NCBI GenBank assembly: GCA_016699535.1
Contig: CP064980.1
Coordinates: 1,558,001-1,622,000 of the forward strand
Direction of reading: 5' to 3'
Length of the DNA stretch: 64,000 bases
Origin: Myxococcales bacterium
Lineage (GTDB): Bacteria > Myxococcota_A > Polyangia > Polyangiales > GCA-016699535
Shown piece by piece: positions 54,470 to 63,468 of this stretch (position 1 is the stretch's first letter; every line of letters starts with the position of its first letter). Position numbers and translations under genes: made by a program. The notes under the pieces were generated by a model. The model saw only the letters and a list, made by a program, of their open reading frames with translations, did no database searches and was not told the DNA's origin.

Positions 54470-57070
54470 GGCGTCTGCCTTAGGCGCTGCAATGTTAACA
54501 ATGCTTTTTTGTCTCTTAGTTCATTCGTGCGCCATTCTTCATCTTGGCCGCAGAGTGTTTGATAGTCGCAAAAGCGGCATGCGCCTTTTTCTGGTGCCGC
54601 CACAAAAAAACCTTCGCTCAAGGCATGGTCGAGCGATTGGCTAAGCAAATGAGCATAGTCTCGTGCCAGCCTTGTTGTTTTTACTGCGTGTTGGGTAAAT
54701 CTGCCTCGAAATGTACTGTAATAGAGCACGCCTTCTTCGACTTTTTTGTCTTTGAACAGTTGCTCTAATGCCAAAGCATACAAAACGGGCTGTAGAATTT
54801 GTCCACCACCGATGATGAGGCCTTCTTTGCTTTGTGCTTTTCCGGTCTTATAGTCAACAGCGCGCAAAGCACCTTCTGCATTTTGCTCAACAAGGTCGAT
54901 CGAGCCGCGAAGCTGAAGCCCGGATGGCAGCGCAACCGGAGATGCCGAGCTGTGCTCGTCTTGGGCCGCACGAGGGTAAAGTCCAAATGACAGTTCGAAA
55001 AATACCGGCACCCATGCTTGTTGCCTAAATAGGCTGTGGAGCCAAAAATGCAAATCGACACGAAAGGAACTAATTTGTTGTTTCCATAAATAGTCTGAAA
55101 CTGGCAAGCAACGTGTTTGGTATTCTGCTTGGACGCTATCAAGCACAGCATCGAGTGTGCTTTGAATGCTTGAAAACTGTTCGGCCTGCAACGGGAGCTT
55201 TCCGTCTTGCCTTAGAGTGCTCAAGAAGCGGTAGTGAACTTCATGAATTAAACTGCCGCGCTCCAAAGGATTGAGGTAGCTGCTCTTTTCAATAGCCATT
55301 CGCGGTCGGATGGCTTGCAGTGCATAGAGAAAAAACGATAAGGGCACGCGGCGTAGTGCTGCAGTGCGGTGGGTGAAAAAGAGCGCGCCCCAAGTTGATG
55401 AGCCGCAAGTTCTTGCATGGCGCTTTTGCAAGCTTTGCTAAAGCCGTCTTCTCTCGTCCAAGGCCCTTTTCGATAACGCATGGCTCTGCGCCGTAAGGAA
55501 CGTGCTAGAAATGTGTTGACGCTCAGCCAATGCCGTCCCTGGCCTGTGGATTGTTCAGGGCTCTGCTGCGTGAGCTTTTCAATGTATCGCTTAGCGAAAC
55601 TACTCTGATCGGGAGCGTGCAGATGCAAATCAGAAGCTTGGTTCGCGCTAAGGGCGTTTTCGTCTACGCTCCAAAGTTCGATGTTGCAGTGTTGAGCGAT
55701 ATCGAGTGTTGTGCTCGCGTCTCGTAGATCCACTACAAGATCAAAGTCGCATCCAATCAGATCATCGTCCTTTACAAAGTGCAGCCCAGCTTTTGCTTCA
55801 CTTGTCTCTTGCCGTGTTGCAAGTAGGGGCTCTAGAAGCGCGCAAAGCTCATCGAGCGTTTTGCTTTCGGTGCTTGAAGAGGATTCAATCAAAGAAAAGA
55901 TGCCTTCAAGGGAGCCCGGGTTTCGAAGCGCCACGAGGGCAAGCTCTCGTAATGATCCAGCCCAGTCCCGTAAACTTAATTTGGCTTGAAATCGGTCCAA
56001 ACATGCCATAATTGGCATGATAAACGCATTAAATCCGCCAATTTGGCATTCTCCCAGATCTGAGCCCCTTCGATCCATTCTTTATCCAAAAAAGTATTTT
56101 CCCAGCTGGGGTCAAGTCCCGGAAGTGGATCCAGCGATAGATAGTCGCAGAGCGCTTCTCGGCTAAAGTTGCTTTGCTTAAATCGCAACATGGCAAGCAA
56201 TGCCAAACCTTCAATAGACACTTGAGCTGTTTGCGCTGGGCTATGCAGCGGGATCTGAGCATCGATGCACTGACGCTCAATAGCCAAGCGCAAGCTTTCG
56301 TTGTTGCCACAAGCCATAGCCATTCGGGAAAATGCAATGCCTTTATGAGCTTGTTCAAGTAAAAGCGTAGCCAGTGATTCTTCAAGTGGTTGTGTATTTT
56401 TTCGGGCGAAAGAATATCGCTTGGGCGAGCTTGAGTCGTTTTGTTCCGAAGCTTTCTTCGCGAAGAGCTCTTCGCTGGTATGAACTTCCGGATAACACGT
56501 CATCAAAGACTGTAAGAAAGCGAGCTCTTTTGGGGATGTCAGTTGACTTGTCGTCCATATCCATAAACTTTCATTGGTAGGGTAGCTTTTCTCTTTTTTG
56601 TCCTTGAGCGCTTCTTCGGCCAGAGAAAAGGCCATGGCTTCATCAAGTAAGGATGCTTTAAGAAGGGCTTGCTCATACCGAACTGACAGATCCTGCAGAT
56701 AGTTCGTGCTCTGCTTCTTATCGTTAAAGCCAAGACGGTAGCGGTCCAATGACTTTGCGAGTTTGTCGGGCAAATGCGGCAAATCCAATATGTCAGCAAT
56801 TAGAAAAGCGCGTTCGCTGGGTGTGGCGATGTTAAAGGTGGGTTTATTCTTGGAGTTTTTGCCGATGGCCAGTGCAAGATCTATAGCTGTGGTTACCTCG
56901 ATCTTAATTTGGATAGAATTGTTATGTTTGAGTTGTTCAGCGAGCTGGATCGCGGAAGCCTGCGTTGGCATGACTAGCGTGAATGTTTTATCGACAGGTT
57001 GACCCGCCAAAAAAGCAAACAAGGCTGTCTTGTGTTGGCTGATGGATTGTTGGGAGCTATTTGAAGGCAC
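54466..57070 (-). CDS. AddB-like PD-(D/E)XK nuclease with Fe-S cysteines, two frameshifts
   Basis: Three frames give about 868 residues. The N-terminal part resembles inactive AddB helicase domains (FTLVMPTQASAIQLAEQL). The C-terminal nuclease starts SPTALQHYAACPYRFF and has SIDLVE and AVDYKTGK (catalytic D and DxK) and CRFCDYQTLCG, completing four cysteines for a 4Fe-4S cluster as in AddB/Cas4. Bases are missing near 55985 (T3 run) and 55335 (T6 run). Nuclease residues are intact, so DNA-end processing is plausible. No Walker A seen. Confidence 0.72.
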
Positions 57071-57152
57071 TGCCGAGAGAGCCTACGCTAAGGCGCCTAT
57101 CTTTTTAAGGGCCAGGTGGCGGATGACTGAAATCATCTTGTCTTCGGAGCGC

Positions 57153-57950
57153 TCAAACCGGACAATAGGGCTTTGCTGAGCATCCTGCCCACCCGTTGCT
57201 GCCGCAGAAACACGTTGCGCCACATACAGTGCCCGGCCAGGACCAAAGAAAATAGCTTTGTCCTTCAGAATAACATGTTCCGTTAAGCTCACAGCCTGTG
57301 CACACGCACACGCCATTGTCACACACTTTATCGGTGAGGGTGCAGTTGGTATGGCTGCTGCCGCAGCTCGTATCGCTGTTGGTTGGAGGCGGAGGAGCGA
57401 CATAGCCGCTGCCATCTCCAGCGTTGCCAGTGCCGTCATCCACCGGATCGGGCGGCAGTTCGTACGATTGCGCGACGCATTGACCGGTGCTGGGCTCACA
57501 AAAAAGCTGGCCTCCCATGAAGCTACGAAGTTCATCGACACTCATGTCGTCAAGTTCATTTACGGCGCAGGCTTCTTCGACTGCAGCACATTCGCTGTCA
57601 TCTTCACACGCTGCGTTGCAACCGTAGGAAAAACAGCTTGCATAGTAGCTGCAGAATTGCTGGCCATTGCTAGTCGTTGCTGATGGGTTGTTGATGGGGT
57701 TATCGCTTTCGCTGGCGATGCATTCGCCCTGAAAGCAAACCTGATCGTTTTGGCAGGGACTGTTGCACTCGCCGCAGTTGAGACGGTCGCTATTGATATG
57801 CTTCCAAGCGTTGTACTCAAAACACCATTTCTCGCCGTTCGGGCCGAAAACTGAGCGATCGGCTTGAGGCACGCTATCGCAAGCCATCACCGACAACAAT
57901 ATGCCCAGCACACTGAAGTAGAAAAACCGGCTTTGTTTTGAATTAAGCAT
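57153..57950 (-). CDS. Cysteine-rich lipoprotein
   Basis: 265 residues. LGILLSVMACDSV gives a lipobox near residue 24. About 30 cysteines in EGF-like and short repeats (LNCGECNSPCQNDQVCFQGEC; CDNGVCVCTGCELNG, shown in part), with a Pro-rich linker. Typical of myxobacterial surface proteins. Ends 82 bp before the AddB-like gene; last gene of the interruption. Confidence 0.75.
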   Translation of the reverse strand: MLNSKQSRFFYFSVLGILLSVMACDSVPQADRSVFGPNGEKWCFEYNAWKHINSDRLNCGECNSPCQNDQVCFQGECIASESDNPINNPSATTSNGQQFCSYYASCFSYGCNAACEDDSECAAVEEACAVNELDDMSVDELRSFMGGQLFCEPSTGQCVAQSYELPPDPVDDGTGNAGDGSGYVAPPPPTNSDTSCGSSHTNCTLTDKVCDNGVCVCTGCELNGTCYSEGQSYFLWSWPGTVCGATCFCGSNGWAGCSAKPYCPV

Positions 57951-58063
57951 CTAAGCGTCCTCGATTGGGGGCTTACAAAGAAGTCCCTTATCCTACAGTG
58001 ACGCATATTTACTTTTCGGCAAGCCCGCACAGAGGGTTTTGCTGAAATTACAGTGGTTTTTCC

Positions 58064-58990
58064 CTAAGATTTTAGAGCTTCGGCCCCGCCGATGATTTCC
58101 ATGAGCTCTTTGGTGATAGCGGCTTGGCGGGCACGGTTAAACTGCAAAGTCAGTTTTGAGATCATGTCACTGGCATTTCGACTGGCATTGTCCATGGCGG
58201 TCATGCGTGCGCCATGCTCCGAAGCGACTGATTCAATTAAGGCACGATAGATTTGCGTGCGGACATGCAAATCGATCAAACGATCCAACAATGCTTTTTT
58301 GCTTGGTTCGTAGATGAAATCGATTTCGTTATCTTCATCGCCTTCGGTGTCGGGACAGACCGGAAGCAGTGCTTCGATGGTGACCTGTTGGCTGATGGCG
58401 CTTTTAAACTCGTTGTAAATCAAATACACGGCGTCAAGATCAGCTTCGAGATGAAAATCGTTTTCGTCGTTTAAACGACCGACATTTTCAGGATCAAAGC
58501 TTGGCGCGTAGGACTTCATGAGAGTACGGCCGATTTTGTTAGCTTTACTGACCGTCAGGTTTTCAAACACATCACGAAATTCGTGTTTGATGTTAACTTC
58601 CCGACGCCGAAAATAGTCGCGACCTTTGCGTCCAATGGCGGCCACCGATACTTCTTTGCCTTCGGCCTGTAGTTTTTTGTAAAGCGTGTGAGCTGCTTTG
58701 TTGATGCTGGCGTTAAAAGCGCCTGCAAGACCACGATCGCTGGTGAGTACGACGAGCAGTACTTTCTTCTCTTCGCGACGTGCTAGCAGTGGATGGGCCT
58801 CAGCGCCACCAGCGCGGGCTGCGACCGAACGCAGAACAGCAGCGGTTTCACGTGCATAGGGGCGAAGTTCAAGGATGTGTTGCTGTGCGCGACGCAAGCG
58901 AGCTGCCGCGACCATTTTCATCGCCTTGGTGATCTTTTGCGTGTTTTTAACGCTCGCGATCCGTTTACGTATGATCTTCAGACCACTCAT
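58064..58990 (-). CDS. atpG: ATP synthase F1 gamma subunit
   Basis: 308 residues, slightly longer than usual (~290). N-terminal KIIRKRIASVKNTQKITKAM, and a C-terminal helix ending RQAAITKELMEIIGGAEAL. An acidic insert near 220-235 (DTEGDEDNEIDF) may account for the extra length. Its ATG overlaps the atpA stop. atpD should follow but lies 15.5 kb further on. Confidence 0.96.
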   Translation of the reverse strand: MSGLKIIRKRIASVKNTQKITKAMKMVAAARLRRAQQHILELRPYARETAAVLRSVAARAGGAEAHPLLARREEKKVLLVVLTSDRGLAGAFNASINKAAHTLYKKLQAEGKEVSVAAIGRKGRDYFRRREVNIKHEFRDVFENLTVSKANKIGRTLMKSYAPSFDPENVGRLNDENDFHLEADLDAVYLIYNEFKSAISQQVTIEALLPVCPDTEGDEDNEIDFIYEPSKKALLDRLIDLHVRTQIYRALIESVASEHGARMTAMDNASRNASDMISKLTLQFNRARQAAITKELMEIIGGAEALKS

Positions 58991-60645
58991 ACGCCGTTCT
59001 CTTCAAGCACAAAGACCTCTGCAAAAGCTTTCAAGGCTTTTTTCAGTGCATCTTTGACTTCGTCGTTGAGTTGTTTCTTCTCGCGAATCAGCGTTAACAC
59101 TTGTGGATGATCGCTTTTCACGAAGGAAAGCAGCTCTGTTTCATAGCGACCGAGAGCATCGACTGGGTAAGCATCGACATAGCCCTGCGTGGCGGCGAAA
59201 ATCATCAGAACCTGCTCTTCAACCGGCGCTGGCACGTATTGATCCTGTTTGAGGATTTCAACCAGGCGCGCTCCGCGAGCGAGTTGGTTTTGGGTTGCTT
59301 TGTCCAAATCGGAAGCGAACTGAGCAAATGCTGCCATTTCACGGTATTGGGCAAGTTCCAAACGAAGGGTGCCTGCGATTTGTTTCATGGCTTTGATCTG
59401 AGCGTTACCACCCACGCGCGATACGGAAATACCCACGTTGATAGCAGGACGCACGCCGGAGAAGAATAAATCCGATTCAAGAAAGATCTGACCGTCGGTA
59501 ATCGAAATCACGTTGGTTGGAATGTAGGCCGACACATCGCCTGCTTGCGTTTCGATGATAGGCAGAGCGGTAAGTGAGCCACCGGAGTCTGGAAGTTTTT
59601 TGACTTCCACACTGTCGCCTTGACGTTTTGCCGCTTCTTCAGCCTGATCCTTGCCTTGAGGTCCGACATAGATCTTATTGGCCATGGCGCGCGAGGGCTC
59701 GCTGCCCTTATCAACAATCACCCATTCGTCTGCCATTTTCGCGGCACGCTCGAGCAAGCGGCTGTGTACGTAAAAGACGTCGCCGGGATAGGCTTCACGG
59801 CCAGGCGGGCGGCGAAGCAAAAGCGAGAGCTGGCGGTAAGCCACGGCTTGCTTTGAAAGATCATCGTAGATCACAAGAACGTGCTGACCACGGTCACGGT
59901 AGTACTCGCCCATCGCGCAGCCTGTGTAGGGCGCAATAAACTGACGTCGCGCCATTTCCGCTGCAGTCGCGGCAACCACGGTGGTGTATTCCATGGCCCC
60001 GTGCTGGGTGAGCTTGTCAACAACCTGCGCAACCGTTGATTGCTTTTGACCGATGGCCACGTAGATGCAGTGCATGTCCTGGCCTTTTTGGTTGATGATG
60101 GCATCGATAGCGACTGCGGTTTTACCGGTTTGACGGTCGCCAATGATGAGCTCTCGCTGTCCGCGACCGATTGGAATCATCGAGTCAACTGCCTTAAGAC
60201 CCGTTTGCATGGGTTCCGTGACGGGCTGCCTGACCATGATACCGGGGGCTTTAATTTCAACACGACGGCGATCTTGGCTTTCAATCGGGCCTTTGCCGTC
60301 AATAGGCTGTCCAAGCGCGTTGACCACGCGTCCAAGAAGTTTTGGTCCAACGGGAACGTCAATGATACGTCCAGTGCGCTTAACGGTGCTGCCTTCGAGC
60401 ACTTCAATGTCGGAGCCAAGAAGAGCCACACCCACGTTGTCTTCTTCAAGGTTAAGTACCATGCCCATCAAACCACCGGGAAACTCCAACAGCTCTCCGG
60501 CCATTGCAGCTCTCAGCCCATGAACGCGTGCAATACCATCACCCACAGTGAGTACGGTGCCTGTTTCTGAGACCGCAACCTGTGTTTCATATGAGGCGAT
60601 CTGTTTCTTTATAATGTCTGAGATTTCTTCAGCGCGCAGTTGCAT
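58987..60645 (-). CDS. atpA: ATP synthase F1 alpha subunit
   Basis: 552 residues, longer than the usual ~510. Walker A GDRQTGKTAVAID, then AIGQKQSTVAQVV and PGREAYPGDVFYVHSRLLER. Non-catalytic nucleotide-binding subunit. Coupled to atpG. Confidence 0.97.
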   Translation of the reverse strand: MQLRAEEISDIIKKQIASYETQVAVSETGTVLTVGDGIARVHGLRAAMAGELLEFPGGLMGMVLNLEEDNVGVALLGSDIEVLEGSTVKRTGRIIDVPVGPKLLGRVVNALGQPIDGKGPIESQDRRRVEIKAPGIMVRQPVTEPMQTGLKAVDSMIPIGRGQRELIIGDRQTGKTAVAIDAIINQKGQDMHCIYVAIGQKQSTVAQVVDKLTQHGAMEYTTVVAATAAEMARRQFIAPYTGCAMGEYYRDRGQHVLVIYDDLSKQAVAYRQLSLLLRRPPGREAYPGDVFYVHSRLLERAAKMADEWVIVDKGSEPSRAMANKIYVGPQGKDQAEEAAKRQGDSVEVKKLPDSGGSLTALPIIETQAGDVSAYIPTNVISITDGQIFLESDLFFSGVRPAINVGISVSRVGGNAQIKAMKQIAGTLRLELAQYREMAAFAQFASDLDKATQNQLARGARLVEILKQDQYVPAPVEEQVLMIFAATQGYVDAYPVDALGRYETELLSFVKSDHPQVLTLIREKKQLNDEVKDALKKALKAFAEVFVLEENGV

Positions 60646-60670
60646 TCTACTAGTCTCCTATAGGACGTTT

Positions 60671-61216
60671 TTATGGGTTTTGGCTGTCTAAGAGTTCGTC
60701 TTTCAACTCTGCTAAATAACTACGGGCACTCCCGTCAAAGACTTGATCGCCGATGCGGGTTACCACGCCGGCTAAGATAGTGGGATCGATTTTGCTTTGC
60801 AGTATGATTTTCTTCCCGGAAACTGCTTCGAGAGTATGACGAAGCTGCTCATAGTAACTGTCGGGTAGTTTTGTGGCAGTAGTGACTTCGGCGCGGAGTC
60901 TGCCAAGACTCTGTTCTGCGAGCTCTTCAAAACGCTCGACGATGTCGGGAAGCAACATCATGCGTTTGCGATCCGATAGAATCCACAAGGTGTTGCGTAT
61001 GGTTTTGCTTAGGCCCATGCGCTCTGCGATATCGGCAAACACAGCGCGGCGTTGCTCCGCATTGATTCCGGGGTTATCGACCAGTTGATGAAGATCCGGG
61101 CTTTGTTCCCATAGTTTGCAGGTTGTCTTAAGCTCTTGCTCGAATTGATCGAGTTGATTGTTTTCTTGGCCAAGTTTAAACAAGGCTTTGGCGTAGCGAG
61201 AGGCAATCACGGACAT
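60671..61216 (-). CDS. atpH: ATP synthase F1 delta subunit
   Basis: 181 residues. ASRYAKALFKLGQENNQLDQ and the C-terminal KIDPTILAGVVTRIGDQVFDG are the OSCP/delta signatures. Connects F1 to the b stalk. 25 bp before atpA. Confidence 0.94.
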   Translation of the reverse strand: MSVIASRYAKALFKLGQENNQLDQFEQELKTTCKLWEQSPDLHQLVDNPGINAEQRRAVFADIAERMGLSKTIRNTLWILSDRKRMMLLPDIVERFEELAEQSLGRLRAEVTTATKLPDSYYEQLRHTLEAVSGKKIILQSKIDPTILAGVVTRIGDQVFDGSARSYLAELKDELLDSQNP

Positions 61217-61258
61217 GTTAGGCGACTTTCCTTTGCGCTTGTTTTGAGCTTAGGTTTT

Positions 61259-61888
61259 TCAAAATTGTTCAGCAAGTCGGTTTTGATCACTGTCTGAGAG
61301 TTCGCGTTTTAGGACTTCCTCAGCGGATTTCAGCGCTGTTTCGATGGCTTCTCTGCTCAAATCAATCTTGATTTGTTTCATGCGCTGTTCGATTAAGAAT
61401 TCGGTTTCGCGACGCATACGAGCGGCTTTTTCTTCAGCGGCTGAAACGAGGCGATCGCGTTCTGCTTCACCTGCTTTGGTCATTTCGGCACGCAATTTTT
61501 CGATTTCTTGATCGAGTTTCGCGAGTCGGTCTGCGTATTCTTTTTGGGTGGCCTCCGCTTCGGCCTTAATTTTGGCAGCTTCGTTCAAGCCGGATGCGAT
61601 TTGCGCTTTGCGTTCCGATAGCATGGCGTTCATCGGCTTGGCGCCGATTTTCGTCAAAATCAAAAGCAGTAATACAAAGTTGATGAGCATGGCCCAAAAC
61701 TCAAGCGAGGAGAATACCGCCGAGATGCCATGATTTTCGTGTTCAGCATGACTTGCTTCGTCGCTGTGTTCGGTGCCTGCGGCCGGAGCTCCTTCGCGAT
61801 ATTCATCGGCAAAGCACACCGTTGGAGCATAGAGGGCTACGATCACCACAAGACCGGAAAAACTGCAGATGCGGGCTCTGGATGTCAT
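61259..61888 (-). CDS. atpF: ATP synthase Fo b subunit, with signal-like N-terminus
   Basis: 209 residues. A signal-like segment (LVVIVALYAPTVCFADEY) and a His/Glu-rich stretch precede the usual b helix (FWAMLINFVLLLLILTKIG) and long coiled coil. The extension is known in some delta-proteobacterial b subunits. Start overlaps the b' stop (ATGA). Confidence 0.9.
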   Translation of the reverse strand: MTSRARICSFSGLVVIVALYAPTVCFADEYREGAPAAGTEHSDEASHAEHENHGISAVFSSLEFWAMLINFVLLLLILTKIGAKPMNAMLSERKAQIASGLNEAAKIKAEAEATQKEYADRLAKLDQEIEKLRAEMTKAGEAERDRLVSAAEEKAARMRRETEFLIEQRMKQIKIDLSREAIETALKSAEEVLKRELSDSDQNRLAEQF

Positions 61889-62349
61889 GCGACCTCCCTA
61901 CGAAGCACTTTCTGTGCGATTTGTTTGGCCATATAGCTAATACTCTGTTCCAGCTCTTTGCGTGCTTGGTTGGCTTCTTTGCTAAGTTGCAGCTCGGCAT
62001 GCTCAAAGTTGCGTTGGGTTTCTTGGCGAACTTTCTCGAGGATGGTGCGTTCTAGACTCTGACCCTCGCTACGTAGACGATCGCGTTCCTTGCCAGCTGC
62101 AGATTTTACCTTGCGGAGTTGGGTATCGTAGGCCTCGGCTTTATCCGAAGCGTCCTTTGTGAGGGCTTTGGCTTCGGCCTTGGCACCGTCAATTCCGCTT
62201 TCGCGGGCATCAAACAGCCTAACCAAGGGGCGAAATACCAGCTGGTTGAGAATTAACAGTGTGGCGAAAAAAATCACCAGTTGGATAAAGAAGGTTCCGT
62301 CAAGATCAATGACGGATCCGCCCGAAAGCACTACAGCTGTCAGTCCCAT
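61885..62349 (-). CDS. atpF: ATP synthase Fo b' subunit
   Basis: 154 residues. Membrane helix DGTFFIQLVIFFATLLILNQL then a charged coiled coil to the end. With the second b gene it forms a b/b' heterodimer stalk. First ATP synthase gene in the window; the a and c subunits are not here. Confidence 0.9.
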   Translation of the reverse strand: MGLTAVVLSGGSVIDLDGTFFIQLVIFFATLLILNQLVFRPLVRLFDARESGIDGAKAEAKALTKDASDKAEAYDTQLRKVKSAAGKERDRLRSEGQSLERTILEKVRQETQRNFEHAELQLSKEANQARKELEQSISYMAKQIAQKVLRREVA

Positions 62350-62430
62350 GCGCGCCTCATGTTGCCCGAACCGGAAATTACCGAGAAAAACGGGATAAAA
62401 TGCGTCGCTTATCTAGCAGTACCACCCCTT
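62350..62430. other. Upstream region of the ATP synthase operon
   Basis: 81 bp between the b' start and the tandem repeat. No clear promoter boxes; transcription may begin inside or beyond the repeat. Confidence 0.35.
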
Positions 62431-62936
62431 AGCGTCAAGCGTGGAGGAGGGCGGCTTTGTGTTTGCAAGGGCTTTCCGCGAGCTTTGCGTAGCTTCGGCT
62501 TACCTCCTCGCTTCTCGTCGGCAAGTACGGGTGTACGTGCCTCCTCGTCGCTGTGGGGGCGCTCGAAGCTACGCAAAGCTCGCGAAAAGTTATGTTCGCG
62601 AAGGGAGCTACCGCGCTTTTCTGGTTGGACAAACCAATTCGTTCGAAGGTGTAGCGTCAAGCGTGGAGGAGGGCGGCTTTGTGTTTGCAAGGGCTTTCCG
62701 CGAGCTTTGCGTAGCTTCGGCTTACCTCCTCGCTTCTCGTCGGCAAGTACGGGTGTACGTGCCTTCTCGTCGCTGTGGGGGCGCTCGAAGCTACGCAAAG
62801 CTCGCGAAAAGTTATGTTCGCGAAGGGAGCTACCGCGCTTTTCTGGTTGGACAAACCAATTCGTTCGAAGGTGTAGCGTCAAGCGTGGAGGAGGGCGGCA
62901 ACTTGTGCGCAAAGGCTTTTTGCGAGCTTTAGCCTA
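62431..62936. repeat. 222-bp tandem hairpin repeat, H2 family (2 full units, 1 diverged partial)
   Basis: Units 62431-62652 and 62653-62874 differ by one visible base (62542 C versus 62764 T). The third begins at 62875, matches for ~25 bp and then continues as a diverged form to about 62936. Each unit holds perfect 21-bp inverted arms (62477-62497 with 62564-62584 in unit one) and an inner hairpin GGCAaGTAC/GTACgTGCC. The period is a multiple of three, which keeps long frames open on both strands; I do not regard these as genes. Confidence 0.88.
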
Positions 62937-62978
62937 GGACTGTTTTGGGGGTAGCTCTTCAGGCTTGTTCGGAAGAAA

Positions 62979-63383
62979 CTATTGCAGAAGCTTTTTGGCG
63001 ATCGGGTAGGGGGCTGGCTCGCCGCGTTCTGCTTGGGGCATGGTGCATTTTCCCTCAAATACTACGCCTTTTTCGATGAGAATCTGTGGAGCGTGAATGT
63101 CGCCTTCGATGCGGGCGGGTTCATGAGCCTCGACCAGGCTGCGGGCATGGATGTTGCCCCGTATGGTGCCACTGCGCATGATTAAGGTGCCCACGTGGAT
63201 TTGCCCTTGGATTTCAGCATTTCCAGCTAGGATTAAGGTGCCTTTGCCATGGATTTCGCCAATGACTTTACCCTCGATCCGGACTTTGTCCTGAAAACAT
63301 AGTTTGCCTTCAAACACGGTTTCAGGACCGAGTAGGGCGGCTAATTGACCTAAACCGGTCAGATCTTGAGGATCGTGTTGCAC
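62979..63383 (-). CDS. Bactofilin
   Basis: 134 residues. Regular short beta-helix strands (FEGKLCFQDKVRIEGKVIGE; GNAEIQGQIHVGTLIM; ARIEGDIHAPQILIEKG) are the DUF583 bactofilin pattern. Makes filaments used in cell shape, polarity or chromosome positioning; Myxococcus has several. Short N- and C-tails. Confidence 0.92.
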   Translation of the reverse strand: MQHDPQDLTGLGQLAALLGPETVFEGKLCFQDKVRIEGKVIGEIHGKGTLILAGNAEIQGQIHVGTLIMRSGTIRGNIHARSLVEAHEPARIEGDIHAPQILIEKGVVFEGKCTMPQAERGEPAPYPIAKKLLQ

Positions 63384-63468
63384 CCCGGGATTATGTACAC
63401 ACTTTCGCGAAGGTCAACTGGCAAACGATGTAGTGCTGGCGCTGCGCTAGCGCGTGCTCGACAGCCCT

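Noticed and set aside
57083..57541. 152-codon reverse frame overlapping the cysteine-rich lipoprotein
   Set aside because: Out of frame with a gene that has a clear lipobox and cysteine pattern; shadow frame.
62281..62937. Long open frames on both strands across the 222-bp repeat
   Set aside because: The period is divisible by three and the repeat is palindromic, so both strands stay open. No ribosome-binding site or family similarity.
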